Shown here one piece after another: positions 53,112 to 61,544 of a DNA stretch of 64,000 nt. Numbering within the stretch: position 1 is the stretch's first letter; every line of letters starts with the position of its first letter. The stretch spans positions 1,550,001 through 1,614,000 of the forward strand of contig NZ_AP027764.1 of NCBI RefSeq assembly GCF_036503815.1, in the 5' to 3' direction. Made by a program: the position numbers and the translations under genes. This DNA comes from Escherichia coli. GTDB lineage: Bacteria; Pseudomonadota; Gammaproteobacteria; Enterobacterales; Enterobacteriaceae. A model generated the notes under the pieces. It was not told the DNA's origin, did not search any database, and saw only the letters and a list, made by a program, of their open reading frames with translations.

Positions 53112-53663
53112 ATGAAACTGATGTTTGCATCGGACATTCATGGGTCGTTACCGGCGACGGAACGTGTTCTGGAATTGTTTGCCCAAAGCGGTGCCCAGTG
53201 GCTGGTGATCCTTGGCGACGTGTTGAATCACGGCCCGCGTAATGCTTTACCGGAGGGTTACGCGCCAGCCAAAGTCGCTGAACGGCTTAATGAAGTGGCA
53301 CATAAGGTTATCGCTGTGCGCGGCAACTGCGACAGCGAAGTGGACCAAATGCTGCTGCATTTCCCGATAACCGCGCCGTGGCAACAGGTATTACTGGAAA
53401 AACAACGTCTGTTTTTGACGCATGGTCATCTATTTGGTCCGGAAAATCTGCCCGCTTTAAACCAGAACGATGTGCTGGTGTACGGTCATACCCATCTGCC
53501 AGTGGCAGAACAGCGGGGGGAGATATTCCACTTCAACCCCGGCTCGGTGAGTATTCCGAAAGGCGGTAATCCGGCGAGTTATGGCATGCTGGATAATGAC
53601 GTACTGAGTGTAATCGCACTCAATGATCAAAGTATCATTGCGCAGGTCGCGATTAATCCGTAA
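53112..53663 (+). CDS. yfcE: Phosphodiesterase YfcE (metallophosphatase)
   Basis: Calcineurin-like phosphodiesterase of 183 residues from this start, active in vitro on bis-pNPP-type substrates with Mn; natural substrate unknown. The metal-binding motifs are all seen in order: FASDIHG, VILGDVLNHG, AVRGNCDSE, LTHGHLFG and YGHTHLP, then NPGSVSIPKGG. The ATG is preferred because AGGAG lies 6 nt before it. An in-frame GTG immediately upstream (53109) is only 3 nt from that site. Confidence 0.95.
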   Translation: MKLMFASDIHGSLPATERVLELFAQSGAQWLVILGDVLNHGPRNALPEGYAPAKVAERLNEVAHKVIAVRGNCDSEVDQMLLHFPITAPWQQVLLEKQRLFLTHGHLFGPENLPALNQNDVLVYGHTHLPVAEQRGEIFHFNPGSVSIPKGGNPASYGMLDNDVLSVIALNDQSIIAQVAINP

Positions 53664-53720
53664 TTTACCCACAACTCAAAATGCGCCGTAAGAGCGCCAG
53701 AAAAAGAAGGTTTCCTGATA

Positions 53721-54263
53721 ATGGAACAGCGTCGTTTGGCAAGTACTGAATGGGTGGATATTGTCAATGAAGAGAATGAAGTCATTGCACAAGCCAGCCG
53801 GGAACAAATGCGGGCACAGTGTCTGCGTCATCGTGCAACTTACATCGTCGTGCATGATGGCATGGGCAAAATTCTGGTCCAGCGTCGTACCGAGACAAAA
53901 GACTTTTTACCCGGCATGTTAGATGCGACCGCAGGCGGTGTGGTCCAGGCCGATGAGCAACTGCTGGAATCCGCGCGTCGCGAAGCGGAAGAAGAGTTGG
54001 GCATTGCCGGTGTCCCCTTTGCCGAGCACGGGCAGTTCTATTTCGAAGATAAAAATTGCCGTGTCTGGGGCGCGTTGTTCAGTTGTGTCTCGCACGGTCC
54101 CTTCGCCCTACAGGAAGATGAAGTCAGTGAAGTTTGCTGGCTGACGCCGGAAGAAATCACCGCACGCTGCGATGAGTTCACTCCAGACTCGCTGAAAGCG
54201 CTGGCGTTGTGGATGAAGCGCAATGCCAAAAATGAAGCCGTAGAGACTGAAACGGCAGAATGA
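53721..54263 (+). CDS. yfcD: Nudix hydrolase YfcD
   Basis: Putative Nudix hydrolase, 180 residues, similar to the isopentenyl-diphosphate isomerase/YfcD group; substrate not known. The Nudix box is visible as AGGVVQADEQLLESARREAEEELGI near residues 70-94 (G-x5-E-x7-RE-x2-EE-x-G-I). It follows yfcE by 57 bp on the same strand, with a weak GAAGG ribosome site, and a strong terminator ends it. A link with yfcE in nucleotide-type hydrolysis is speculative. Confidence 0.93.
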   Translation: MEQRRLASTEWVDIVNEENEVIAQASREQMRAQCLRHRATYIVVHDGMGKILVQRRTETKDFLPGMLDATAGGVVQADEQLLESARREAEEELGIAGVPFAEHGQFYFEDKNCRVWGALFSCVSHGPFALQEDEVSEVCWLTPEEITARCDEFTPDSLKALALWMKRNAKNEAVETETAE

Positions 54264-54266
54264 AAA

Positions 54267-54292
54267 AAGAGCCGCAATTGCGGCTCTTAACA
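54267..54292. terminator. Bidirectional terminator between yfcD and yfcC
   Basis: The 22-base palindrome AAGAGCCGC-AATT-GCGGCTCTT has A runs on the left and T-rich sequence on the right. It can end the converging yfcD and yfcC transcripts. Confidence 0.85.
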
Positions 54293-54295
54293 TTT

Positions 54296-55816
54296 TTAGT
54301 GGTAGCCCATCAACTGAGCGCCGATAACCACGACGCTGGACATAATAAACAGCAGTCCAAGCAGTGTCGCGCCCACCTTCAGCCAGTTACGGAAGTCCAC
54401 CCGACAAACACCGAGCGTTGCCATTAACGAAGCTGAGGTCGGGTAAATGATGTGACTGAAGCCATCACCAAACTGGAATGCCAGCACGGTAACCTGACGG
54501 TTAACACCGACCAGATCGCCAAGCGGTGCCAGTAACGGCATGGTTAACGCCGCCTGACCAGAACCGGATGTCACGAAGAAATTAAATACCGCCTGGAAGA
54601 GCAACATAAACCAGGCTGCAACTGCGTTATCCAGACCGCTAATGGCATTGGCAATGCTGTTTAGAATGGTATTTAACACACTGGCATCACCCGCTTCACC
54701 GTTACCGACCAGCAACAAAATCCCTTTGGCGAAACCCACCAGTAGGGCAGGGGCGATCATCATTCGCGCCCCTTCGGTGAAGGATGAAGCCATGGTATTA
54801 ACCGTCATACCGTTTAGGCGGAAAACAACGCCGATGATGCCAATAACTAGCCCCATAGTGAAGAACTGGCTGGCTATTTCTGGAATAAACCAGGCATTGA
54901 CGATAACGCCCCAAATTACCCAGATCATGACGGCGGTTAAAACAATCAATACCAGCCAGTCACCAAAGGTAAATGGACGCTGTTCTACATCCGCCTGTTT
55001 TTCGCGGAAGAAACGATCAGACTCATGAACGCGTGACAACAGCGGATTCTTTTTCACCCGCGAGGCGTACACCATAGTGAAGACCAGACCAATCAGAGTA
55101 GAGATTACCCATACCACGATGCGCAAACCGGAGCCAGAAAGCACCGGAACACCAGCGATCCCCTGAGCAACAACCACACAAAACGGGTTCATCCACGAAC
55201 TGGCAAAACCGATTTGCGTGGCGATATAAGTCACCAGGACGGTGGTAATACTGTCATAGCCCAGCCGGACCATTAGCGGTGCGATGATAATGGCAAAGGC
55301 GACGGCCTCTTCCCCCATACCAAATACCGCGCCGCCAAGTGAAAAGAGAATAAACAAGGCAGGGATAAAGAGAATTTCATTCCCGCGTGTATGCCGAATA
55401 AGTGCCAGGATGCCGTTATCAATGGTTCCTGTACGCATCACGATGCCAAACGCACCGCCAATCACCAGCATAAACATGATGATGCCAACGGCTGTCCCGT
55501 ATTTCGATCCTGAGGTTAATCCTTCAAACGGGAAATTCATCAGGCCCGGGCGTTCATCGCCCGTCGAGAATAGTTGCACGCGGTGATACTCAGGTTCGCC
55601 CGCCTCGTTAGTCAGAATGCGAAATGAGTGCGGATCTACGACTTTGCGTGTTTTTGTTTGACCATCAACCTGATACTGCACTTCCTGACTGTCAAACATC
55701 CCCACCGGAACTACCCAGGTGGCAAGGCTGGTTAAAATAGCAACAAAAAAGATAATCACCAGCGTATCGGGCATTGCCCATCTTCTGGTTGGTTTGGATT
55801 CAGTGATTGCGGACAT
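54296..55816 (-). CDS. yfcC: C4-dicarboxylate anaerobic carrier-like membrane protein YfcC
   Basis: Inner-membrane protein, 506 residues, with about twelve hydrophobic segments (YfcC/DcuC-like, IT superfamily). Conserved stretches are GGAFGIVMRTGTIDNGI, SLGGAVFGMGEEAVAFA, FASSWMNPFCVVVAQ and FNFFVTSGSGQAALTMPLLAP. Substrate not established; relatives carry dicarboxylates or basic amino acids. The start at MSAITES is preferred over an upstream GTG that adds seven residues, because the protein then has the family length. The ribosome site is weak in either case. It is next to pta-ackA on the same strand. Confidence 0.92.
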   Translation of the reverse strand: MSAITESKPTRRWAMPDTLVIIFFVAILTSLATWVVPVGMFDSQEVQYQVDGQTKTRKVVDPHSFRILTNEAGEPEYHRVQLFSTGDERPGLMNFPFEGLTSGSKYGTAVGIIMFMLVIGGAFGIVMRTGTIDNGILALIRHTRGNEILFIPALFILFSLGGAVFGMGEEAVAFAIIIAPLMVRLGYDSITTVLVTYIATQIGFASSWMNPFCVVVAQGIAGVPVLSGSGLRIVVWVISTLIGLVFTMVYASRVKKNPLLSRVHESDRFFREKQADVEQRPFTFGDWLVLIVLTAVMIWVIWGVIVNAWFIPEIASQFFTMGLVIGIIGVVFRLNGMTVNTMASSFTEGARMMIAPALLVGFAKGILLLVGNGEAGDASVLNTILNSIANAISGLDNAVAAWFMLLFQAVFNFFVTSGSGQAALTMPLLAPLGDLVGVNRQVTVLAFQFGDGFSHIIYPTSASLMATLGVCRVDFRNWLKVGATLLGLLFIMSSVVVIGAQLMGYH

Positions 55817-55940
55817 AGCGCAGATATTCCCTTGCACAAAACAAAGTGGTAAGTATGCAAAGTGAGATGGCGCAATTCATTGATGCAGCGCAGTTAAGCA
55901 AGATAATCAGAAAGGATTAATGCAATTTAAGAGAATAAAA

Positions 55941-55967
55941 AACCGGAAATAGTGACTATTTCCGGTT
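55941..55967 (-). terminator. Terminator after pta
   Basis: AACCGGAAATAG / CTATTTCCGGTT with loop TGA; on the minus strand it is followed by TTTTTTATT. It lies about 40 bp after the pta stop. Confidence 0.88.
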
Positions 55968-56005
55968 CAGGTATCCGCAGCGCAAAGCTGCGGATGATGA
56001 CGAGA

Positions 56006-58150
56006 TTACTGCTGCTGTGCAGACTGAATCGCAGTCAGCGCGATGGTGTAGACGATATCGTCAACCAGTGCGCCACGGGACAGATCGTTAACCGGCTTGC
56101 GCATACCCTGCAGCATCGGCCCGATGGAGATCAGATCGGCAGAACGTTGTACCGCTTTGTAAGTGGTGTTACCGGTGTTCAGATCCGGGAAGATGAACAC
56201 GGTAGCGCGACCAGCAACCGGAGAATTCGGCGCTTTGGATTTCGCAACGTCAGCCATTACCGCAGCGTCGTACTGCAGCGGACCGTCGATCATCAGGTCA
56301 GGACGTTTTTCCTGCGCCAGACGAGTTGCTTCGCGAACTTTCTCTACGTCGCTACCTGCACCAGAAGTACCGGTGGAGTAGGAGAGCATTGCAACGCGCG
56401 GTTCGATACCGAAGGCCGCGGCGGAATCAGCGGACTGAATCGCGATTTCTGCCAGCTGTTCTGCGGTCGGATCCGGGTTGATCGCACAGTCACCGTAAAC
56501 GTAAACCTGTTCCGGCAGCAGCATGAAGAACACGGAAGATACCAGGGAGCTACCCGGTGCAGTTTTGATCAGCTGCAGCGGCGGACGAATGGTGTTTGCG
56601 GTGGTGTGAACAGCACCGGAAACCAGACCGTCAACTTCATCCTGTTCCAGCATCAGCGTACCGAGAACCACGTTGTCTTCCAGCTGTTCGCGGGCAACGG
56701 TTTCGGTCATGCCTTTGTTCTTACGCAGTTCAACCAGGCGGCCAACATAGCTTTCGCGAACCACTTCTGGATCGACAATTTCAATGCCAGCACCCAGTTC
56801 TACGCCCTGAGATGCTGCAACGCGGTTGATCTCAGCCGGGTTACCCAGCAGTACGCAAGTTGCGATACCACGTTCAGCACAGATAGCGGCTGCTTTAACG
56901 GTACGCGGTTCGTCACCTTCCGGCAGCACGATACGTTTGCCCGCTTTGCGCGCCAGTTCGGTCAGCTGATAACGGAACGCTGGCGGAGACAGACGACGGC
57001 TGCGCTCGGAAGTGGCAGTCAGAGAGTCAATCCAGTCAGCGTTGATGTAGTTAGCAACGTATTCCTGAACTTTCTCGATACGCTCGTGATCGTCAACCGG
57101 AACTTCGAGGTTGAAGCTCTGCAGGCTCAGAGAAGTCTGCCAGGTGTTGGTATTCACCATAAATACCGGCAGGCCGGTAGCGAAAGCACGTTCGCACAGT
57201 TTGGAAATGCGCGCGTCCATTTCGTAGCCGCCAGTCAGCAGCAGGGCACCGATTTCTACGCCGTTCATGGCAGCCAGGCAAGCTGCAACCAGTACGTCAG
57301 GACGGTCTGCGGAAGTTACCAGCAGAGAACCGGCACGGAAGTGCTCCAGCATGTGCGGAATGCTGCGTGCGCAGAAAGTGACAGATTTCACGCGACGAGT
57401 GTTGATATCGCCTTCGTTGATGATGGTGGCGTTCAGGTGGCGAGCCATATCGATCGCACGGGTCGCGATCAGATCAAAGCTCCATGGCACCGCGCCGAGA
57501 ACCGGCAGCGGGCTGGATTCTTGCAGCTTCGCCGGATCAACATTGTTTACTTTTGCTTTGGAAGAGTCGTCGAAAATCTCGGACAGATCCGGGCGAGTAC
57601 GACCCTGTTCATCAACCGGTGCGTTCAGTTTGTTAACGATAACGCCAGTGATGTTGGTGTTTTTTGCACCACCGAAGCTGTTGCGAGTCAGTTCGATACG
57701 CTCTTTCAGCTGTTCCGGGGTGTCAGTGCCCTGAGACATAACGAAGACGATTTCCGCGTTCAGCGTTTTAGCGATTTCGTAGTTCAGAGACTGGGCAAAC
57801 TGATGCTTACGTGTCGGGACCAGACCTTCAACCAGAACGACTTCAGCGTCTTTGGTGTTAGCGTGGTAGTTCGCGACGATCTCTTCCATCAGCACATCTT
57901 TCTGATTGCTGGAAAGCAGACCTTCAACGTAGCTCATTTTCAGCGGTTCAGCGGCTGTCGTGGTGGAAGAGTTCGCACGCACGATAGTCGTGGTCTGATC
58001 GGGCGCATCGCCACCGGTACGCGGCTGAGCGATAGGTTTGAAAACGCTCAGACGAACGCCTTTGCGTTCCATTGCACGGATCACGCCAAGGCTGACGCTG
58101 GTCAGACCGACGCTGGTTCCGGTAGGGATCAGCATAATAATACGGGACAC
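56006..58150 (-). CDS. pta: Phosphate acetyltransferase
   Basis: Interconverts acetyl-CoA and acetyl phosphate, first half of the acetate overflow pathway; 714 residues, the long enterobacterial form. The N-terminal P-loop-like domain (LIPTGTSVGLTSVSLG, about 6-21) has BioD similarity, a DRTGG domain lies in the middle, and the C-terminal PTA_PTB domain (about 390-714) has LPEGDEPRTVKAA, SYSTGTSGAGSDVEKV and FPDLNTGNTTYKAVQR. The GTG start follows AGAGGA. It is 74 bp downstream of ackA in the same transcript. A long open frame exists on the opposite strand but is a codon-bias artefact (see rejected list). Confidence 0.98.
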   Translation of the reverse strand: MSRIIMLIPTGTSVGLTSVSLGVIRAMERKGVRLSVFKPIAQPRTGGDAPDQTTTIVRANSSTTTAAEPLKMSYVEGLLSSNQKDVLMEEIVANYHANTKDAEVVLVEGLVPTRKHQFAQSLNYEIAKTLNAEIVFVMSQGTDTPEQLKERIELTRNSFGGAKNTNITGVIVNKLNAPVDEQGRTRPDLSEIFDDSSKAKVNNVDPAKLQESSPLPVLGAVPWSFDLIATRAIDMARHLNATIINEGDINTRRVKSVTFCARSIPHMLEHFRAGSLLVTSADRPDVLVAACLAAMNGVEIGALLLTGGYEMDARISKLCERAFATGLPVFMVNTNTWQTSLSLQSFNLEVPVDDHERIEKVQEYVANYINADWIDSLTATSERSRRLSPPAFRYQLTELARKAGKRIVLPEGDEPRTVKAAAICAERGIATCVLLGNPAEINRVAASQGVELGAGIEIVDPEVVRESYVGRLVELRKNKGMTETVAREQLEDNVVLGTLMLEQDEVDGLVSGAVHTTANTIRPPLQLIKTAPGSSLVSSVFFMLLPEQVYVYGDCAINPDPTAEQLAEIAIQSADSAAAFGIEPRVAMLSYSTGTSGAGSDVEKVREATRLAQEKRPDLMIDGPLQYDAAVMADVAKSKAPNSPVAGRATVFIFPDLNTGNTTYKAVQRSADLISIGPMLQGMRKPVNDLSRGALVDDIVYTIALTAIQSAQQQ

Positions 58151-58224
58151 GGTTTATCCTCTTTCGTTACCGCCGGTTTGGCGGGTTACAAAACAGCACC
58201 GCCAGCTGAGCTGGCGGTGTGGAA

Positions 58225-59427
58225 TCAGGCGGTCAAGCGGCAGGCGTCTTGCGCGATAACCAGCTCTTCGTTGGTCGGAATCACAACAGCAGGGCGGGTG
58301 CCTTCTTTGTTGATGAAACCAGATTTGCCGAAACGTGCAGCCAGGTTGCGCTCATGATCAACTTCAAAGCCCAGCACGCCCAGTTTGCCCAGAGACAGTT
58401 CACGAACCATCGCGGCATTTTCACCGATACCACCGGTGAATACAACAGCGTCCAGACGACCATCCATCAGCGCGGTGTAGGCACCGATGTATTTCGCCAG
58501 ACGGTGGCAGTAAACGTCCATTGCGCGCTTCGCGTCTTCTTTTGTCGCGTAGTTGTCTTCAACATAACGGCAGTCGCTGGTGACTTCGGTCAGACCCAGC
58601 AGGCCAGACTCTTTGGTCAGCATTTTGTTGATTGCGTCAACGCTCATGCCCAGAGTGTCGTGCAGGTGGAAGATGATCGCAGGATCGATATCGCCAGAGC
58701 GAGTACCCATTACCAGACCTTCCAGCGGGGTCAGACCCATAGAGGTGTCAACGCATTTACCGTTGCGGATAGCAGAAACGGAACCACCGTTACCCAGGTG
58801 GCAGGTGATGATGTTCAGCTCTTCTACCGGTTTGTTCAGCATTTTTGCCGCTTCCTGGGTTACATAGAAGTGGCTGGTGCCGTGCGCGCCGTAACGACGG
58901 ATGCCGTGCTCTTTGTACAGGTTGTACGGCAGGGCGTAGAGGTAAGACTCTTCCGGCATAGTCTGGTGGAACGCGGTGTCAAATACAGCAACGTTTTTGT
59001 CTTTCAGCTGAGGGAAAGATTTCAGTGCTTCTTCGATACCGATCAGGTGAGCCGGGTTGTGCAGCGGTGCAAAAGAAGCTGCATCTTTGATACCCTGAAT
59101 AACAGACTCATCGATCACTACGGAGCTGGTATACTTTTCGCCGCCGTGTACGATACGGTGACCGATAGCGGTCAGCTGCGCAGACAGTTCTGGTTTTTGT
59201 GCCAGAATAGTATTAACGATAAAGTTGAGCGCTTCGCTGTGAGCGGCGCCTGCACCTAAAGCCGCTTCCTGTTTATTGCCGTCCATTTTCCATTTGATAC
59301 GTGCTTCGGGCAGGTGGAAACATTCGGCTAAACCAGAAAGGTACTCTTCACCATTCACTGCATCGATGATTGCAAATTTCAGTGAAGAACTACCGCAGTT
59401 CAGAACCAGTACTAACTTACTCGACAT
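58225..59427 (-). CDS. ackA: Acetate kinase
   Basis: Interconverts acetyl phosphate plus ADP with acetate plus ATP; 400 residues. ASKHA fold motifs: LVLNCGSSSLKFAI (residues 5-18, catalytic Asn7), HRIVHGGEKYT with Arg91, the FDTAFHQTMP loop with Asp148, THLGNGGS-type ITCHLGNGGSVSAI, MGLTPLEGLVMGTRSGDIDP with Arg241, and the C-terminal IPTNEELVIA with Glu384. The start lies next to GGTACTTCC. Strong codon bias. The pair sets the acetyl-phosphate pool that also phosphorylates response regulators. Confidence 0.98.
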   Translation of the reverse strand: MSSKLVLVLNCGSSSLKFAIIDAVNGEEYLSGLAECFHLPEARIKWKMDGNKQEAALGAGAAHSEALNFIVNTILAQKPELSAQLTAIGHRIVHGGEKYTSSVVIDESVIQGIKDAASFAPLHNPAHLIGIEEALKSFPQLKDKNVAVFDTAFHQTMPEESYLYALPYNLYKEHGIRRYGAHGTSHFYVTQEAAKMLNKPVEELNIITCHLGNGGSVSAIRNGKCVDTSMGLTPLEGLVMGTRSGDIDPAIIFHLHDTLGMSVDAINKMLTKESGLLGLTEVTSDCRYVEDNYATKEDAKRAMDVYCHRLAKYIGAYTALMDGRLDAVVFTGGIGENAAMVRELSLGKLGVLGFEVDHERNLAARFGKSGFINKEGTRPAVVIPTNEELVIAQDACRLTA

Positions 59428-59764
59428 GGAAGTACCTATAATTGATACGTGGCTAAAAAAACGTCAGGGAGCCATAGAGCGTAGCGCATGATGACACTGA
59501 CATTTATGATTAACATCATGCACTGCAAATTTTTTTTGCATGATGGAAGAAATATCTTGAGTCTATGCCATTTTGCGTAATTTTCAGCCAATGGCATAAT
59601 GTATATGAATTTGACGACTCAATGAATATGTACTACTTAGGCCTTCAGGCTGCTAAAGGATACCTGATAGTGGGTATGGAAGACAAAATGTTTTGAACGT
59701 TGTCCCGCTGAGTTGTGAATTTGCACAAATTTTTGAATCTTTATATGTGAAGTTGAGGTGAAGC
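59428..59764. promoter_or_regulatory. ackA/yfbV divergent promoter region
   Basis: AT-rich and without a supported gene. It contains several runs such as AAATTTTTTTTGC near 59530, and repeats of CATGATG on both sides of it. A 24-codon frame (ATG 59622, stop 59694) lacks a ribosome site. Promoters for ackA and yfbV must be here, but I could not place them by eye. Confidence 0.45.
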
Positions 59765-60220
59765 ATGTCAACGCCGGATAATCGTTCTGTTAATTTTTTT
59801 AGCTTGTTTCGCCGGGGACAGCATTACTCAAAGACGTGGCCGCTGGAAAAACGCCTTGCCCCAGTCTTTGTCGAAAATCGCGTTATCAAGATGACGCGCT
59901 ATGCGATCCGTTTTATGCCGCCAATCGCCGTATTTACTCTCTGCTGGCAGATTGCCCTGGGCGGTCAACTGGGCCCGGCAGTTGCCACTGCGCTGTTCGC
60001 CTTAAGTTTACCCATGCAGGGACTATGGTGGCTGGGCAAGCGTTCTGTAACGCCATTACCTCCTGCAATCCTTAACTGGTTTTATGAAGTTCGCGGTAAA
60101 TTGCAAGAGTCTGGACAGGTGTTGGCACCCGTTGAAGGCAAGCCTGATTACCAGGCATTAGCTGACACGCTTAAGCGTGCCTTCAAACAACTGGATAAAA
60201 CTTTCCTTGATGATTTGTAA
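59765..60220 (+). CDS. yfbV: Membrane protein YfbV (UPF0208)
   Basis: Inner-membrane protein, 151 residues, two hydrophobic segments around residues 48-95 ([18 protein letters not shown] and [20 protein letters not shown]). The family is uncharacterised biochemically. YfbV has been reported to help keep the Ter macrodomain separate in E. coli. The N-terminus [21 protein letters not shown] and the charged C-terminus [20 protein letters not shown] are family-typical. Ribosome site GAGGTGA. A terminator follows directly. Confidence 0.93.
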
Positions 60221-60243
60221 TTGACCCCTGATTACGCATATAA

Positions 60244-60272
60244 AAGAAGGCATACTCAGCCTTCTTTTTTTT
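60244..60272 (+). terminator. Terminator after yfbV
   Basis: AAGAAGGC / GCCTTCTT stem followed by eight T. Confidence 0.88.
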
Positions 60273-60302
60273 CACCGTAGTAGAGTGATACAGGAGTCAA
60301 CA

Positions 60303-60797
60303 ATGGAAATGACCAACGCGCAACGTCTTATTTTGTCTAACCAGTACAAAATGATGACTATGCTTGATCCGGCAAATGCTGAACGTTACCGTCGCCTGCA
60401 AACAATCATTGAGCGTGGTTATGGATTACAGATGCGTGAACTGGATCGCGAGTTTGGCGAGCTGAAAGAAGAAACCTGCCGCACTATCATCGACATTATG
60501 GAGATGTATCATGCGTTGCATGTGTCCTGGTCTAATTTGCAGGACCAGCAGTCCATCGATGAACGTCGTGTCACCTTCCTCGGCTTTGACGCCGCCACTG
60601 AAGCACGTTACCTCGGTTATGTCCGCTTTATGGTTAATGTGGAAGGGCGCTATACCCATTTTGACGCCGGAACTCACGGTTTTAACGCCCAGACGCCAAT
60701 GTGGGAAAAATATCAGCGCATGCTTAATGTGTGGCATGCCTGCCCGCGTCAGTACCATTTGAGCGCCAACGAAATTAATCAAATTATCAACGCCTGA
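60303..60797 (+). CDS. yfbU: UPF0304 family protein YfbU
   Basis: Cytoplasmic helical protein, 164 residues, of the UPF0304 (YfbU) family; function unknown, over-production has been linked to cell death in older work. Conserved stretches are [15 protein letters not shown] at the N-terminus, [18 protein letters not shown] and [20 protein letters not shown]. The start MEMTNAQ follows CAGGAG; a GTG-type start six codons upstream lacks a site. It lies 10 bp before hxpA. Confidence 0.92.
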
Positions 60798-60807
60798 GGA
60801 GGCCCAT

Positions 60808-61458
60808 GTGCGGTGCAAAGGTTTTCTGTTTGATCTTGATGGAACGCTGGTGGACTCCCTGCCTGCGGTAGAACGGGCGTGGAGCAACTGGGCCAGACGT
60901 CATGGGTTAGCGCCGGAAGAGGTGCTGGCTTTCATTCACGGTAAACAGGCCATCACCTCTTTGCGCCATTTTATGGTGGGCAAATCCGAGGCAGACATTG
61001 CTGCCGAATTTACGCGTCTGGAGCAAATCGAGGCCACGGAAACCGAAGGTATTACCGCACTTCCGGGGGCAGTCGCTTTACTCAATCATCTGAATAAAGT
61101 GGGGATTCCATGGGCCATTGTGACGTCTGGCTCCATGCCCGTAGCGCGAGCGCGCCACAAAATAGCCGGACTTCCCGCACCAGAGGTGTTTGTGACCGCT
61201 GAGCGGGTGAAGCGCGGAAAACCAGAGCCTGATGCGTATCTCTTAGGCGCGCAGTTGTTGGGGCTTGCGCCGCAAGAGTGTGTGGTGGTGGAAGATGCTC
61301 CCGCTGGCGTGCTTTCAGGCCTGGCGGCGGGTTGTCATGTAATTGCGGTTAACGCTCCGGCAGATACCCCGCGCCTGAATGAGGTCGATTTAGTCCTCCA
61401 CAGTCTGGAGCAAATTACTGTGACCAAACAGCCAAATGGCGATGTTATTATTCAGTGA
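60808..61458 (+). CDS. hxpA: Sugar phosphatase HxpA (HAD family)
   Basis: HAD-like hydrolase, formerly YfbT, 216 residues; it dephosphorylates hexitol and other sugar phosphates. HAD motif I is FDLDGTLVDS (nucleophile Asp near residue 9), motif II is VTSGSMP, motif III is KRGKPEPDAY and motif IV is VVVEDAPAG. The GTG start is set by GAGGAGG. An overlapping ATG two bases earlier is in another frame. Probably cotranscribed with yfbU. A terminator follows. Confidence 0.94.
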   Translation: MRCKGFLFDLDGTLVDSLPAVERAWSNWARRHGLAPEEVLAFIHGKQAITSLRHFMVGKSEADIAAEFTRLEQIEATETEGITALPGAVALLNHLNKVGIPWAIVTSGSMPVARARHKIAGLPAPEVFVTAERVKRGKPEPDAYLLGAQLLGLAPQECVVVEDAPAGVLSGLAAGCHVIAVNAPADTPRLNEVDLVLHSLEQITVTKQPNGDVIIQ

Positions 61459-61476
61459 AACACCTGATCATGATTT

Positions 61477-61502
61477 AGCCCCGTCTCGTCGGGGCTTTTT
61501 TA
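61477..61502 (+). terminator. Terminator after hxpA
   Basis: AGCCCC / GGGGCT with an eight-base loop and seven T, 18 bp after the hxpA stop. Confidence 0.88.
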
Positions 61503-61544
61503 TGGCAGAATCAAGTCATCCCCCTCAATTAACAAGGATAAGTT

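Noticed and set aside
55952..58357. 801-codon open frame on the plus strand opposite pta, and a 346-codon one opposite ackA
   Set aside because: Both are antisense to genes with extreme codon bias, which leaves few stop codons on the opposite strand. The translations are rich in Arg, His, Gln and Phe with no domain or signal, and have no ribosome site. They are artefacts of codon use.
59622..59696. 24-codon frame in the ackA/yfbV gap
   Set aside because: No Shine-Dalgarno before the ATG. It may be real, but the sequence alone does not support it.
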